Source: CAWAMR01 sp963783095
Lineage (GTDB): Bacteria > Planctomycetota > Planctomycetia > Gemmatales > Gemmataceae
Assembly: GCA_963783095.1 (NCBI GenBank)
Contig: CAWAMR010000004.1
Location: forward strand, 186,001-250,000
Length of the DNA: 64,000 bases
Reading direction: 5' to 3'
How positions within the stretch are numbered: the stretch's first letter is position 1; every line of letters starts with the position of its first letter. Positions 57,521 to 64,000 of the stretch are shown here, piece after piece. The translations under genes and the position numbers were made by a program. Below the pieces are notes generated by a model, which was not told the origin of the DNA, ran no database searches, and worked only from the letters and a program-made list of their open reading frames with translations.

Positions 57521-58510
57521 TCATTCAGCCTTCCACCGAAACTTGCCTTTCACCTCCGGATTAACGATGCACTCCGCCGGCCATTCCCCATGCGCGAGCC
57601 GGGCGATACACTGTGCGGCCAATAGCGCCATGTCATCGCGCGATTGCAAATCTACCCCCGCTGTGTGAGATGTCAGCACCACGTTATCGAGTTTTGTCAG
57701 AGGATTATCGCGGGGCGGTTCCTCGTCGAATACATCCAGCCCGGCACCGGCAATTCTTTTGTCTCGCAATGCTTCACACAGATCGCCTTCATGCACGACG
57801 GCTCCCCTTGATGTGTTGATGATGAATGCGGTCGGCTTCATCAATGCGAGCGTTTTCTTGTTGACCAAATGTTTCGAGTCCTCCGTCGCTGGTAAATGAA
57901 GCGAGAGGAAATCGGCCTGCTTAAAGACATCTTCCAGCATGCAGAGCCTGATGGAGTGCTTTTCCGTAAATGCCTTGTCGGGATACGGTTCGTAAGCGAT
58001 AACCTTCATCTGGAACGCGCCGGCACGAAGCGCCACGGCTTTGCCAATTCGACCGAGGCCGACCAGGCCAAGCGTTTTCCCCCGCAAGGGAAGATTCGCT
58101 TTGCGGGGCCATTCTCCCTGCTGAATCCGCGTATGTTGCGCCATCAAGTTTCTTGCCAGTGCCAGAATGAGCATGAAGGTATGTTCGGCAACGGAATCCT
58201 GATTGGTACCTGGGGCAAAAGTGACCACAACGCCGCGATCGGTCGCGGCTTGCACATCAACTGCATCGTATCCGACGCCGGCACGAGCAATAACTTTCAA
58301 TTCCGGCAGCGCCTCAAGGACGCTGCGAGTGTAGGGCTCAGACCCGGCGAGAGAAGCGTGGATGCCTTTCATCTGGGTCAATAGATCCTCCTCAACCATC
58401 TGGACCGGCTTGAGCGGATAGCGAAACTCAAACCGGGCATGTTTGAGAACTTCGAGAAACTCACCCTGCAGACCCGCCAGCGGCGCTGGGCAGATCATGA
58501 CCTTCGGCAT
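57521..58510 (-). CDS. D-2-hydroxyacid (phosphoglycerate-type) dehydrogenase
   Basis: Intact 329-residue NAD-dependent D-isomer 2-hydroxyacid dehydrogenase. Substrate/catalytic domain with VIARAGVGYDAVDVQAATDR, then VVTFAPGTNQDSVAEHTFML, the Rossmann motif GKTLGLVGLGRIGKAVALRA, INTSRGAVVHEGDLCEALRD (catalytic Arg region), GAGLDVFDEEPPRDNPLTKL (Glu) and LTSHTAGVDLQSRDDM with the catalytic His in SHTAG. This order is that of 3-phosphoglycerate dehydrogenase and related enzymes. The short length without a C-terminal ACT/ASB domain resembles type 3 SerA or other hydroxyacid dehydrogenases, so the substrate is open. It starts MPKVMICPAPLAG. Confidence 0.85.
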   Translation of the reverse strand: MPKVMICPAPLAGLQGEFLEVLKHARFEFRYPLKPVQMVEEDLLTQMKGIHASLAGSEPYTRSVLEALPELKVIARAGVGYDAVDVQAATDRGVVVTFAPGTNQDSVAEHTFMLILALARNLMAQHTRIQQGEWPRKANLPLRGKTLGLVGLGRIGKAVALRAGAFQMKVIAYEPYPDKAFTEKHSIRLCMLEDVFKQADFLSLHLPATEDSKHLVNKKTLALMKPTAFIINTSRGAVVHEGDLCEALRDKRIAGAGLDVFDEEPPRDNPLTKLDNVVLTSHTAGVDLQSRDDMALLAAQCIARLAHGEWPAECIVNPEVKGKFRWKAE

Positions 58511-58608
58511 CGCAGCAACTCCTGAAAGAAAGCATCGCTACGACCGATCATATTCCCGCCGCGCGAAGAGTGAAGGATGCTATCGACTTCCCGGCTCGAA
58601 ATGGGTTG

Positions 58609-58747
58609 AGATGGGATCTATCGCGCCGTCAAGGATGCAAAAGCCCGCGAAGCGGTAACGATCGACTTCACGCCGTTGAAGAATTCAAAGATTGGTGAGT
58701 TGGCGGCCAGATTCGACATAGTGATCGGCGTCACGCCGCAAGGTTAG
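58609..58747 (+). pseudogene. Orphan 3' end of an unknown gene
   Basis: Bases 58609-58747 read in one frame as GIYRAVKDAKAREAVTIDFT, PLKNSKIGELAARFDIVIGV, TPQG, stop. It has good coding character but no start codon, and a TGA stands immediately upstream. Sequence before it (58550-58608) also looks partly coding in another frame (IPAARRVKDAIDFPARNGLR). Either a frameshifted small gene or the tail of a deleted one. Not recognised. The rest of the gap 58511-58917 holds nothing else I can name. Confidence 0.35.
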
Positions 58748-58917
58748 AAAGCGAATTCGGGGGCTTCGCCAGCCCCTACTTCTTTCCTATCTTGTATGTC
58801 TCATCGGAATAACCAGCGTTCTCTGCTTCATCCCTCTGCCCATTTCCGCCGATGAACTAGGCGTAATAGACAGTTTTGTCACTCGACGAAACCCGTCCTC
58901 ATCGCGAAGGAGAAGGC

Positions 58918-60026
58918 ATGTTCCGTATTATCCGCAAGGGAACGCTTCTGGCTGCGCTCGCTACGGCGACATGCGGAGGTGTGTACGCACTTGCAGGACC
59001 AGTATCAAACAACGGCAAGGTATCCCCGGATTCCTATAAACCCGAACAAGTGATCGTCCTCAAGGAGCAGGGGAAACCCTATCGGAAGTGCCTGATCACC
59101 TCAACTACAAAGCAGAAAGACGGCAGTTTGTGCTATAAGGTCAAGGCGCTGGATAACGGTGAGATTTTGACGATCTTCGATCGCCATCCGAATGATCCAC
59201 TCGCAGTCGGACCTCCTTCGGTCGTGAAAAATCCGCCCGCCGGTCCTGACGGCACGATATCGATTCTCCCTCCGGACTCGACGACCAAGTTCGATCAACC
59301 ACCGGCACCGTCGATGCCGACGAATCTAACCGCCAACGCCGCCGTGGCATCGCAGACTCCGCCGCCAAAGCCGCCGAGCAAGGGTTTGTGGACCCGCATC
59401 TTTGGGCCGTCAGCAACGTGTTCAAAATCATCGTCGTCTTGCACGGCCTGTCAGAACGGCAACCCTGTTCCGCTCATCAAGCCACAGCCTACGGGCAGCG
59501 CGGGCGGGAAACCGACAACCGCTGCCGTGACACCGTACTCCCCGAGCACGGCACCGAGCAACCGCCGCTTGCCGAGACGATTACCGCGATTCCATCGGGG
59601 CGGACGAACGTGACGATCCCTGGTCCGGTGCTGCCACAAACAAGTCCACAAATGTTGCCGATCATCGCCGCGGCACCATTGCCCAAGTACGGTCCCCTGC
59701 CCGAGGTGAACGATGGCGAATTGAACCTTACGGAGTTCAAGATCGCACTGAAGGGAGCGCTTCGACCGTCCGAGCGTGAAATCGCGGCCGAGAAACTGAT
59801 TGAGAGTCCAAAGGGCGACACTCCGGAAATCCGCTCGTTGTTGCTGGTTTCTGCTCAGCAAGACCCGGCACCGACCGTTCGGCTAACCTGCCTTCGCTGC
59901 CTGTCGAAGCAGGGCATCAAGGACCAGGCTCTGATGACGACCCTGGTCGCCGCACAGCAGGATCGGGATGCGCGGGTTCGCAAGGAGGCCGGCCTCTGGC
60001 TGGCAAGATTGTCCTTAAAGCGGTAG
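58918..60026 (+). CDS. Secreted HEAT-like repeat protein (one frameshift)
   Basis: About 369 residues, exported: KGTLLAALATATCGGVYALA is the signal segment. The middle (EQVIVLKEQGKPYRKCLITS; PSVVKNPPAGPDGTISILPP) is Pro/Thr/Ser-rich with a Cys-containing stretch (ATCSKSSSSCTACQNG). After a shift near 59575 the C-terminus folds as a HEAT-like module (NLTEFKIALKGALRPSEREI; ALMTTLVAAQQDRDARVRKE; AGLWLARLSLKR). AAGGAG precedes the ATG at 58918. Gly/Pro-rich exported proteins with HEAT tails are common in Gemmataceae; the role is unknown. An inverted repeat lies between it and ndk. Confidence 0.65.
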
Positions 60027-60055
60027 TCAGCTCAGCGCAGAGCACAGACTCCTCC

Positions 60056-60107
60056 AAACAGGGGTTTCGATTCATCCGGGAATTCGGATGAATCGAAACC
60101 CCCGTTT
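60056..60107. terminator. Strong hairpin between HEAT gene and ndk
   Basis: The 22-bp arms at 60056-60077 and 60086-60107 are complementary apart from one or two bases, with an 8-base loop. It begins 30 bp after the preceding stop codon and ends 67 bp before ndk. It is very likely to end transcription from the upstream gene despite the missing long T-run, or is a palindromic repeat like the others in the window. Confidence 0.65.
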
Positions 60108-60173
60108 GGGTTTCGCCGTCCATTCCGTAAAATCCCGGTGGAGGTTTCCTGAATTCCATGAGGAGTCATTGTC

Positions 60174-60620
60174 ATGCAGCAAACACTCATTCTGTTAAAG
60201 CCCGACTGCATTCAGCGTCGCTTGGCCGGCTCGATCATTCAACGCTTTGAACAAAAAGGATTAAGGCTCGCAGCCATGAAACTGGTCAATGCCGACATTC
60301 CCCTTGCCCAAAAGCATTATGCCGTTCACGCCGGCAAGGGGTTCTATCAATCTTTGATCCAGTTTTTGACGAGCGGGCCGACGCTGGCATTGGTCCTGGA
60401 AGGGCGTGAGGCCGTTGCGGTTTGTCGAAACTTGATCGGCGCAACCGATGGTGCGAAAGCCGCTCCCGGTACGATCCGCGGAGATTTTGGGCTAAGCGTC
60501 CAAAACAATCTCATCCATGGGAGCGATAGCCCAGACAATGCCGCGAACGAAATTGCGCTTCGGTTTGACCCGAAAGAGTTAGTCTCATACACGATGACGG
60601 ATGCTGCCTGGATCGGTTAA
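60174..60620 (+). CDS. ndk: Nucleoside diphosphate kinase
   Basis: Intact 148-residue Ndk, which transfers the gamma phosphate between nucleoside triphosphates and diphosphates through a phospho-histidine. It starts MQQTLILLKPDCIQRRLAGS, shows LRLAAMKLVNADIPLAQKHY, GPTLALVLEGREAV, CRNLIGATDGAKAAPGTIRG, DFGLSVQNNLIHGSDSPDNA with the catalytic His in NLIHGSDS, and a C-terminal EIALRFDPKELVSY. The length is normal. The GAG of ATGAGGAG lies about 10 bases before the ATG. A single gene, isolated by a hairpin upstream. Confidence 0.95.
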   Translation: MQQTLILLKPDCIQRRLAGSIIQRFEQKGLRLAAMKLVNADIPLAQKHYAVHAGKGFYQSLIQFLTSGPTLALVLEGREAVAVCRNLIGATDGAKAAPGTIRGDFGLSVQNNLIHGSDSPDNAANEIALRFDPKELVSYTMTDAAWIG

Positions 60621-60693
60621 ACTCAATCTATCAATCCGCTTCCTAACGGTCGCGGCTCGGATGATCGGGATCCAGTTCAGTTCAAGTTTTCAT

Positions 60694-62357
60694 TCACGGC
60701 TGCGGCCATTGGGTGAACAACGGCATTTCGATGTGTTGCTCTTTGCTCCCACACAAGTACAGGTCGCACCTTATCGCATCGGCGATGTTGCCGTCTCCAG
60801 GCATCACAAACCACGAAACCATACCGACGATTCGCCAGCCGGCTATGAGGCGATCCTCGATTTCTTTACGAGGCCGAGGAGAGTTAGTCGGTCCTATCTG
60901 TATATCGCAGATCCATAATCGTCCCCCACGCGCCTCGAGACTCTCCCAGTTGATCTTCCCTTCCCAGGTTACAGGGTATTTCTGAATGCCGAGATTCCAC
61001 CACAGTAACGCATTGCCATACATTTTGCCGGTGGTGACCATTATCTGGTCTGTGTGTTGCATTTTACTAGTGAGTTCGCGGACTACCTTGCGCGTCCACA
61101 ACGCATCATTGTCTCGATAGGGGCGATAGGCCTGATAAACAATCGCTGCGAGTCCAAGAAACAGAAGAACACAACACCAGGCCCTAGCATACCAGAGCCG
61201 AACGGTCAACGACTTGGACCAGCGTTCGATGACGTGCGCCATTCCGGTTCCCATTAACAGACAACAGGCCGGCGAAGATGTTGCGATAATCGACAGGAGC
61301 CGCCATAAGGATACTTGTGCAAGATTGCTGCAAGCAGGTTTAGCGCAAACGGTGCCAGCATCATCGTGAGTAATGCGGCCCCGACCCGTTCGCCACCAAA
61401 CGACCGAACCGATCAGTGCCATGATTAACGTGAGGCCGCTGCCGCCGTGCGAGTCGCCATAGGGATAGGCCATCATTTGCCCGGCCTGCGTGTCGAGCAG
61501 CCACAACGGCCACTGGACCAGGGAATCGGGAGGAAAGCCGTCCGCCCAATACTCCAACAGATAGGACTGGACGTCGCTCGTTTCTGGGTTGAGTTGTTCT
61601 CGCCCCACGAATGAAAGATGGGCATAGAAGCTGGCGATCATCAAAAGATTGTAAACCGCAAACCAGAGTTTTGTCCTCCGGCCCGGCTGTCGCCACACGG
61701 TCGGGAACAATGCCAAACTAATCGCTCCGCCCACAAATACGATCGGGTAGGAACTTGCCACTGCGAATGGAACGATGAATGCCAGCAGCGCGAGCCTGCC
61801 TGAGTAACTTGGATGCCGGAGCCAACTGACCGCGATCGACGCCAGAGCCAGCGCAAGAAGAGATCCGCGCTGTAGGGTTTGACGAAGCACGACATCGCAA
61901 TCGGCCAACTGGCAACGGCCAGGATGCCCACGCTAAGCATCGCTGCCAGGCGAGATACCGTCTGCCGGGCGAGAAACCACATCAACCATAGAGAACCGCA
62001 GCCGAAGAGAAACGGCATGAGGCGCATCGACCATTCTGAAGTGCCGAGAAGTCGTTTGATCGCGAGTTCGGTCCAGAGAAACAAAACCGGAATCACCTGC
62101 CCGCATTCGAGTTGCTTGGTGAGGGCGAGATAATCCCGTTCTAAAAAATTCACGGTGACAAACGCCTCGTCGCCCCAGATCGGAAATCGTAGGGCATAGC
62201 GCTCAACGCGGACAATCAAGCCGATTGCGAGTAGCAGTAACGCCATGTACCGAAGCGAACGAGTATAATCGCGATAAGAAAGAATCGGTCCGGCATCAAC
62301 CATTGGATTCGTTATTTCCTGGGGACGTGCGACCAGAGATTGTTCTGTCACTGGCAT
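60694..62357 (-). CDS. GT39/ArnT-like membrane glycosyltransferase (frameshifted)
   Basis: Polytopic membrane protein of about 555 residues. It opens TRSLRYMALLLLAIGLIVRV, then YALRFPIWGDEAFVTVNFLE: the DEA motif in the first periplasmic loop is the catalytic acidic site of GT39/PMT-type glycosyltransferases. Membrane segments follow (LMPFLFGCGSLWLMWFLARQ; MLSVGILAVASWPIAMSCFV; LLAFIVPFAVASSYPIVFVG; ARAWCCVLLFLGLAAIVYQA), and a soluble C-terminal domain (MYGNALLWWNLGIQKYPVTW). Shifts near 61860, 61380 and 61290 break it. It probably transfers a sugar from a polyprenyl-phosphate donor. The start is ATG 62357; TTG or GTG starts are not needed. Confidence 0.75.
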
Positions 62358-62517
62358 GGCATGCTCCTGTTTGACGGGGCGCAGAGGCGTGGCAGCGTAT
62401 GCACGCCGGCAACAACCGAGACTGAACCGGGCTTACGCCGCGCCGCCTGACCACCGCATTCCGAATTAATCATCGAATCTCAATCTCAGCTGGGTTTACT
62501 GAATCAGGAGTTTCATC

Positions 62518-62658
62518 ATGCGATTCGCCGTTCTCCTTTCTCTGCTGGTCCCCTTACTTGCGCAGAGCGCTGAAATCGGACCGTGGAATCTCGATAATCT
62601 GCGCAAACCTCCCAAAGTTGAATGGCTCGATAAGGAAGCCCCATCGTATGGTTCTTGA
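62518..62658 (+). pseudogene. Truncated esterase-like gene (signal peptide + 25 aa)
   Basis: A good start (AGGAG seven bases before the ATG) gives MRFAVLLSLLVPLLAQSAEI, GPWNLDNLRKPPKVEWLDKE and APSYGS, then TGA. The signal peptide plus 'LRKPPKVEW' is how secreted acetyl-xylan-esterase-like hydrolases begin in planctomycetes, but the alpha/beta-hydrolase body is missing. After the stop the sequence is unrelated, so a deletion or insertion has cut the gene at about 62645. The truncated product, if made, would be a secreted 25-residue peptide. Confidence 0.5.
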
Positions 62659-63215
62659 CGGCTACCGATCAAAGAAAAGCCACGGTGAGTACGGAACATA
62701 TGGGGTATGCCAGCCGTGAGCATGATGGAGGTGCGCAAGACGCGAAACGCGATCTGAACGCCACGAACAACGACATCATTTACTTCTCAAAGCCGATGGT
62801 CTCTCGCCACGGCTATTTGCTCAATAAGCCCAAGACATACCATCTCTATGTCGGCTTGTCACCCCGTGGCCATAGGGGCCGGGACGCTCGCTGAAGGCGT
62901 TGAGTACTCCCAGCGGCTGACTGATCTTTCGCCTGTACGGGCCAGAAAAGGCGTTGTTCGATAAGACCTGACGTTTCCGACAAAAGTCCGTTTTCTCAAG
63001 TCAACGCCTGAAAAACTGCGGCGTAATTGAGGTCGGAGAGCCCAAAATCGACTTTTGTCGCAGACGTCAGACCTGGACGTTGCCGGATGTCGAAAAGGTG
63101 CCTTGATAAAGGGCGCTTAGGTTAAGCGGCCGAACAACTGGCACTGGCACTGGAGCTGCCTTCGGTCGATCAGACCGAAGCATTGAACATGCCCTTGCTA
63201 GCTTGCCGTGTCGTT
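62659..63215. other. Gene-poor junction region beside the DGR genes
   Basis: 557 bp with no complete gene. An open frame at about 62655-62894 (TNNDIIYFSKPMVSRHGYLL; NKPKTYHLYVGLSPRG) has some coding look but no recognisable family and no good start. The inverted repeat at 62965-63072 is listed separately. On the minus strand, where a DGR template repeat and reverse transcriptase would be expected downstream of avd, I find no RT motifs (no YxDD box) and no copy of the variable region. Confidence 0.5.
62965..63072. repeat. Imperfect inverted repeat (~28-bp arms)
   Basis: The arms at about 62967-62994 and 63045-63072 share CTGACGT.T.CGACAAAAGTC and its complement with about four mismatches, enclosing about 50 bp. 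The layout resembles a small MITE-like element with terminal inverted repeats, or a decayed insertion-sequence end. It lies between the truncated esterase and avd, at a place where the gene order appears broken. Confidence 0.6.
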
Positions 63216-63586
63216 TCATGCCTTGCTGCTCTTGATCCAGCCGCCGACCGCTTACCGATCTCGTCAATCGCCTTCGCCGCAAAGCCGTAGCTCTCGACCT
63301 TGAGGCACTGCAAGTCCTTGGCGAGCCGCATCTGGAACCGCAGGATTTCCAGCACGAGATTGGCTTGCTCCAGCAACTCCTGGCGGTTGCGTGGTGAACT
63401 TGGCCCGGATCAGGATTTCCAGCAGGTCATAGAGGTTCCGTTCGATCCGTTCGCCCAGCACAAAGCGGTGATTGCGGGGGAATTTGCCCGTGTGTTGCAG
63501 GTCCACAGGATCAAGTCATAGGTTTTCGCGATAACGATCAGTTCCTCGAACTTTTCCCGGCCATTCCAAGTCTCTATAATAAACAT
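63216..63586 (-). CDS. avd: DGR accessory protein Avd, four-helix bundle (frameshifted)
   Basis: About 123 residues. Over three frames the sequence is continuous: NGREKFEELIVIAKTYDLIL, WTCNHTGKFPRNHRFVLGER, IERNLYDLLEILIRAKFT, LLEQANLVLEILRFQMRLAK, DLQCLKVESYGFAAKAIDEI, GKRVGGWIKSSKA. This matches accessory variability determinants (Avd) of diversity-generating retroelements, which form a pentamer that binds the reverse transcriptase. Hallmarks are the early K-x-YDLILW, the FPR-x-HRFVLGERIE stretch and the closing VGGW. Single-base shifts lie near 63490, 63380 and 63250. Start ATG at 63586. It is 80 bp downstream of the target-gene stop, the classical order target-avd. Confidence 0.85.
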
Positions 63587-63610
63587 TTGAATCAATTCGC
63601 ATTTTCAGTT

Positions 63611-63627
63611 CGACCCCTTCGGGGTAG
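63611..63627. promoter_or_regulatory. Candidate DGR hairpin downstream of variable region
   Basis: Between the target stop and avd lies a short GC hairpin ACCCC-TTC-GGGGT (63613-63625), about 45 bp after the stop in the target's direction. In known DGRs a hairpin or cruciform shortly downstream of the variable region improves retrohoming. The stem here is only five base pairs, so the assignment is tentative. Confidence 0.35.
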
Positions 63628-63668
63628 GGAAAGACCAATACAAAGCAAAGAGTAAAGCAGTAAAGAAA

Positions 63669-64000
63669 TCAAGGCGTAAAAGTCCTCGCCGGACGGAAAC
63701 CGATAGTTGATGTAGCGGTTCGTCGGCACATTGTTGTTACGGTAGGCAGAGCGCACGTATCGACGCAGGATTGACGAACGAGCCGCCACGCAACACACGG
63801 CTATTTGTACTTACTGATCATCAATATCATCTTCCTTGTCTTCGCTCGCTTCCTCTCCTTGAGGATACGCCTTGTAACTCTCCTGACACCACGTAAACAC
63901 ATTCCCCTGCACGTCGAATAACCCCAGATCGTTCGGCTTCAGGCTCCCCACCGGCCACGTCCGTTCTTGCGAGTTCTTCTTGTACCACGCATACTTCGGC
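63669..64000 (-). CDS. FGE/SUMF1-like DGR target protein, 3' end
   Basis: Gene entering from the right edge and reading leftwards. The visible part is the C-terminal end of a formylglycine-generating-enzyme-like (C-type lectin fold) protein: PKYAWYKKNSQERTWPVGSL, KPNDLGLFDVQGNVFTWCQE, SYKAYPQGEEASEDKEDDID, then after a shift near 63810 NSRVLRGGSFVNPAS, YVRSAYRNNNVPTNRYINY and FRPARTFTP, stop at 63669. 'RVLRGGSF...NxRSAxRNNN...NR...GFRPART' is the pattern of DGR variable regions in FGE-type targets. Three single-base shifts (about 63810, 63755 and 63700) are needed. The variable residues fall at AAY-type codons, as expected for adenine mutagenesis. avd follows. Confidence 0.8.

Noticed and set aside
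62655..62894. 79-residue plus-strand gene
   Set aside because: Starts on a non-ATG codon inside the tail of the truncated esterase, has no ribosome site and no recognised motif; kept only as a note in the gap entry.

Overview
The window looks like chromosomal DNA of a planctomycete, most likely from the Gemmata/Zavarzinella group (Gemmataceae). The evidence is the mix of lineage-typical families: a DUF1549/DUF1553 'planctomycete cytochrome C' gene beside a DUF1501 gene, DUF1559 pseudopilin-like proteins, a DUF1080 hydrolase, a PVC-type CxxCH protein, an ECF sigma factor fused to a WD40 sensor, CRTAC1 and DUF3748 propellers, and a tetrahydromethanopterin-pathway gene pair. I see no rRNA, tRNA, CRISPR array, intact insertion sequence or replication origin.

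Layout. 1-3.5 kb: two glycosyltransferases and an FkbM-like methyltransferase on the minus strand. 3.8-8.8 kb: DUF1549/DUF1553 plus DUF1501. 9-12.2 kb: an SDR oxidoreductase, a block of repeats, a tagaturonate-epimerase-like gene and a DUF1080 protein. 12.3-17.9 kb: a HAD phosphatase, tandem arylsulfotransferase paralogues, a DUF1559 protein and a lipoprotein. 17.9-24.1 kb (minus): RFAP synthase, DUF447, a TPR protein, a CRTAC1 protein and pabB. 24.5-29.8 kb (plus, except for one HTH gene): ubiX, glycerate kinase, an orphan antitoxin-like gene, xerC and a thioredoxin/TPR protein. 30-34.6 kb (minus): a deoxyribosyltransferase remnant, purL overlapping tyrA, and a DUF1559 lipoprotein. 34.7-38 kb: an esterase, a secreted propeller protein and a LarA-like protein. 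38.2-49.7 kb: the sigma-WD40 fusion, a WD40/HEAT relative lacking sigma, an amidohydrolase, DUF3748 and another WD40/HEAT protein. 50-62.4 kb: the large CxxCH protein with a DUF4058 remnant behind it, a large TPR protein, a 2-hydroxyacid dehydrogenase, a HEAT protein, ndk and a GT39-like membrane protein. The right end (63.2-64.0 kb, minus) carries part of a diversity-generating retroelement (DGR): avd, preceded by the 3' end of a formylglycine-generating-enzyme-like target gene with its variable region. No reverse transcriptase or template repeat is in the window.

Two sequence-wide properties matter to a user. First, many genes are split by single-base frameshifts although both halves stay well conserved, and the breaks cluster in GC-rich patches (about 4.5-4.9, 7.5-8.8, 10.4-11.4, 22.8-23.4 and 34.8-35.6 kb). 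Uncorrected sequencing or assembly error is the simplest reading, so these genes are given as single CDS spanning the breaks and marked in the text. Second, the intergenic gaps hold many long, near-perfect inverted repeats (arms about 26-50 bp) with unrelated sequences, mostly between convergent or divergent genes; they look like mobile palindromic elements rather than ordinary terminators.
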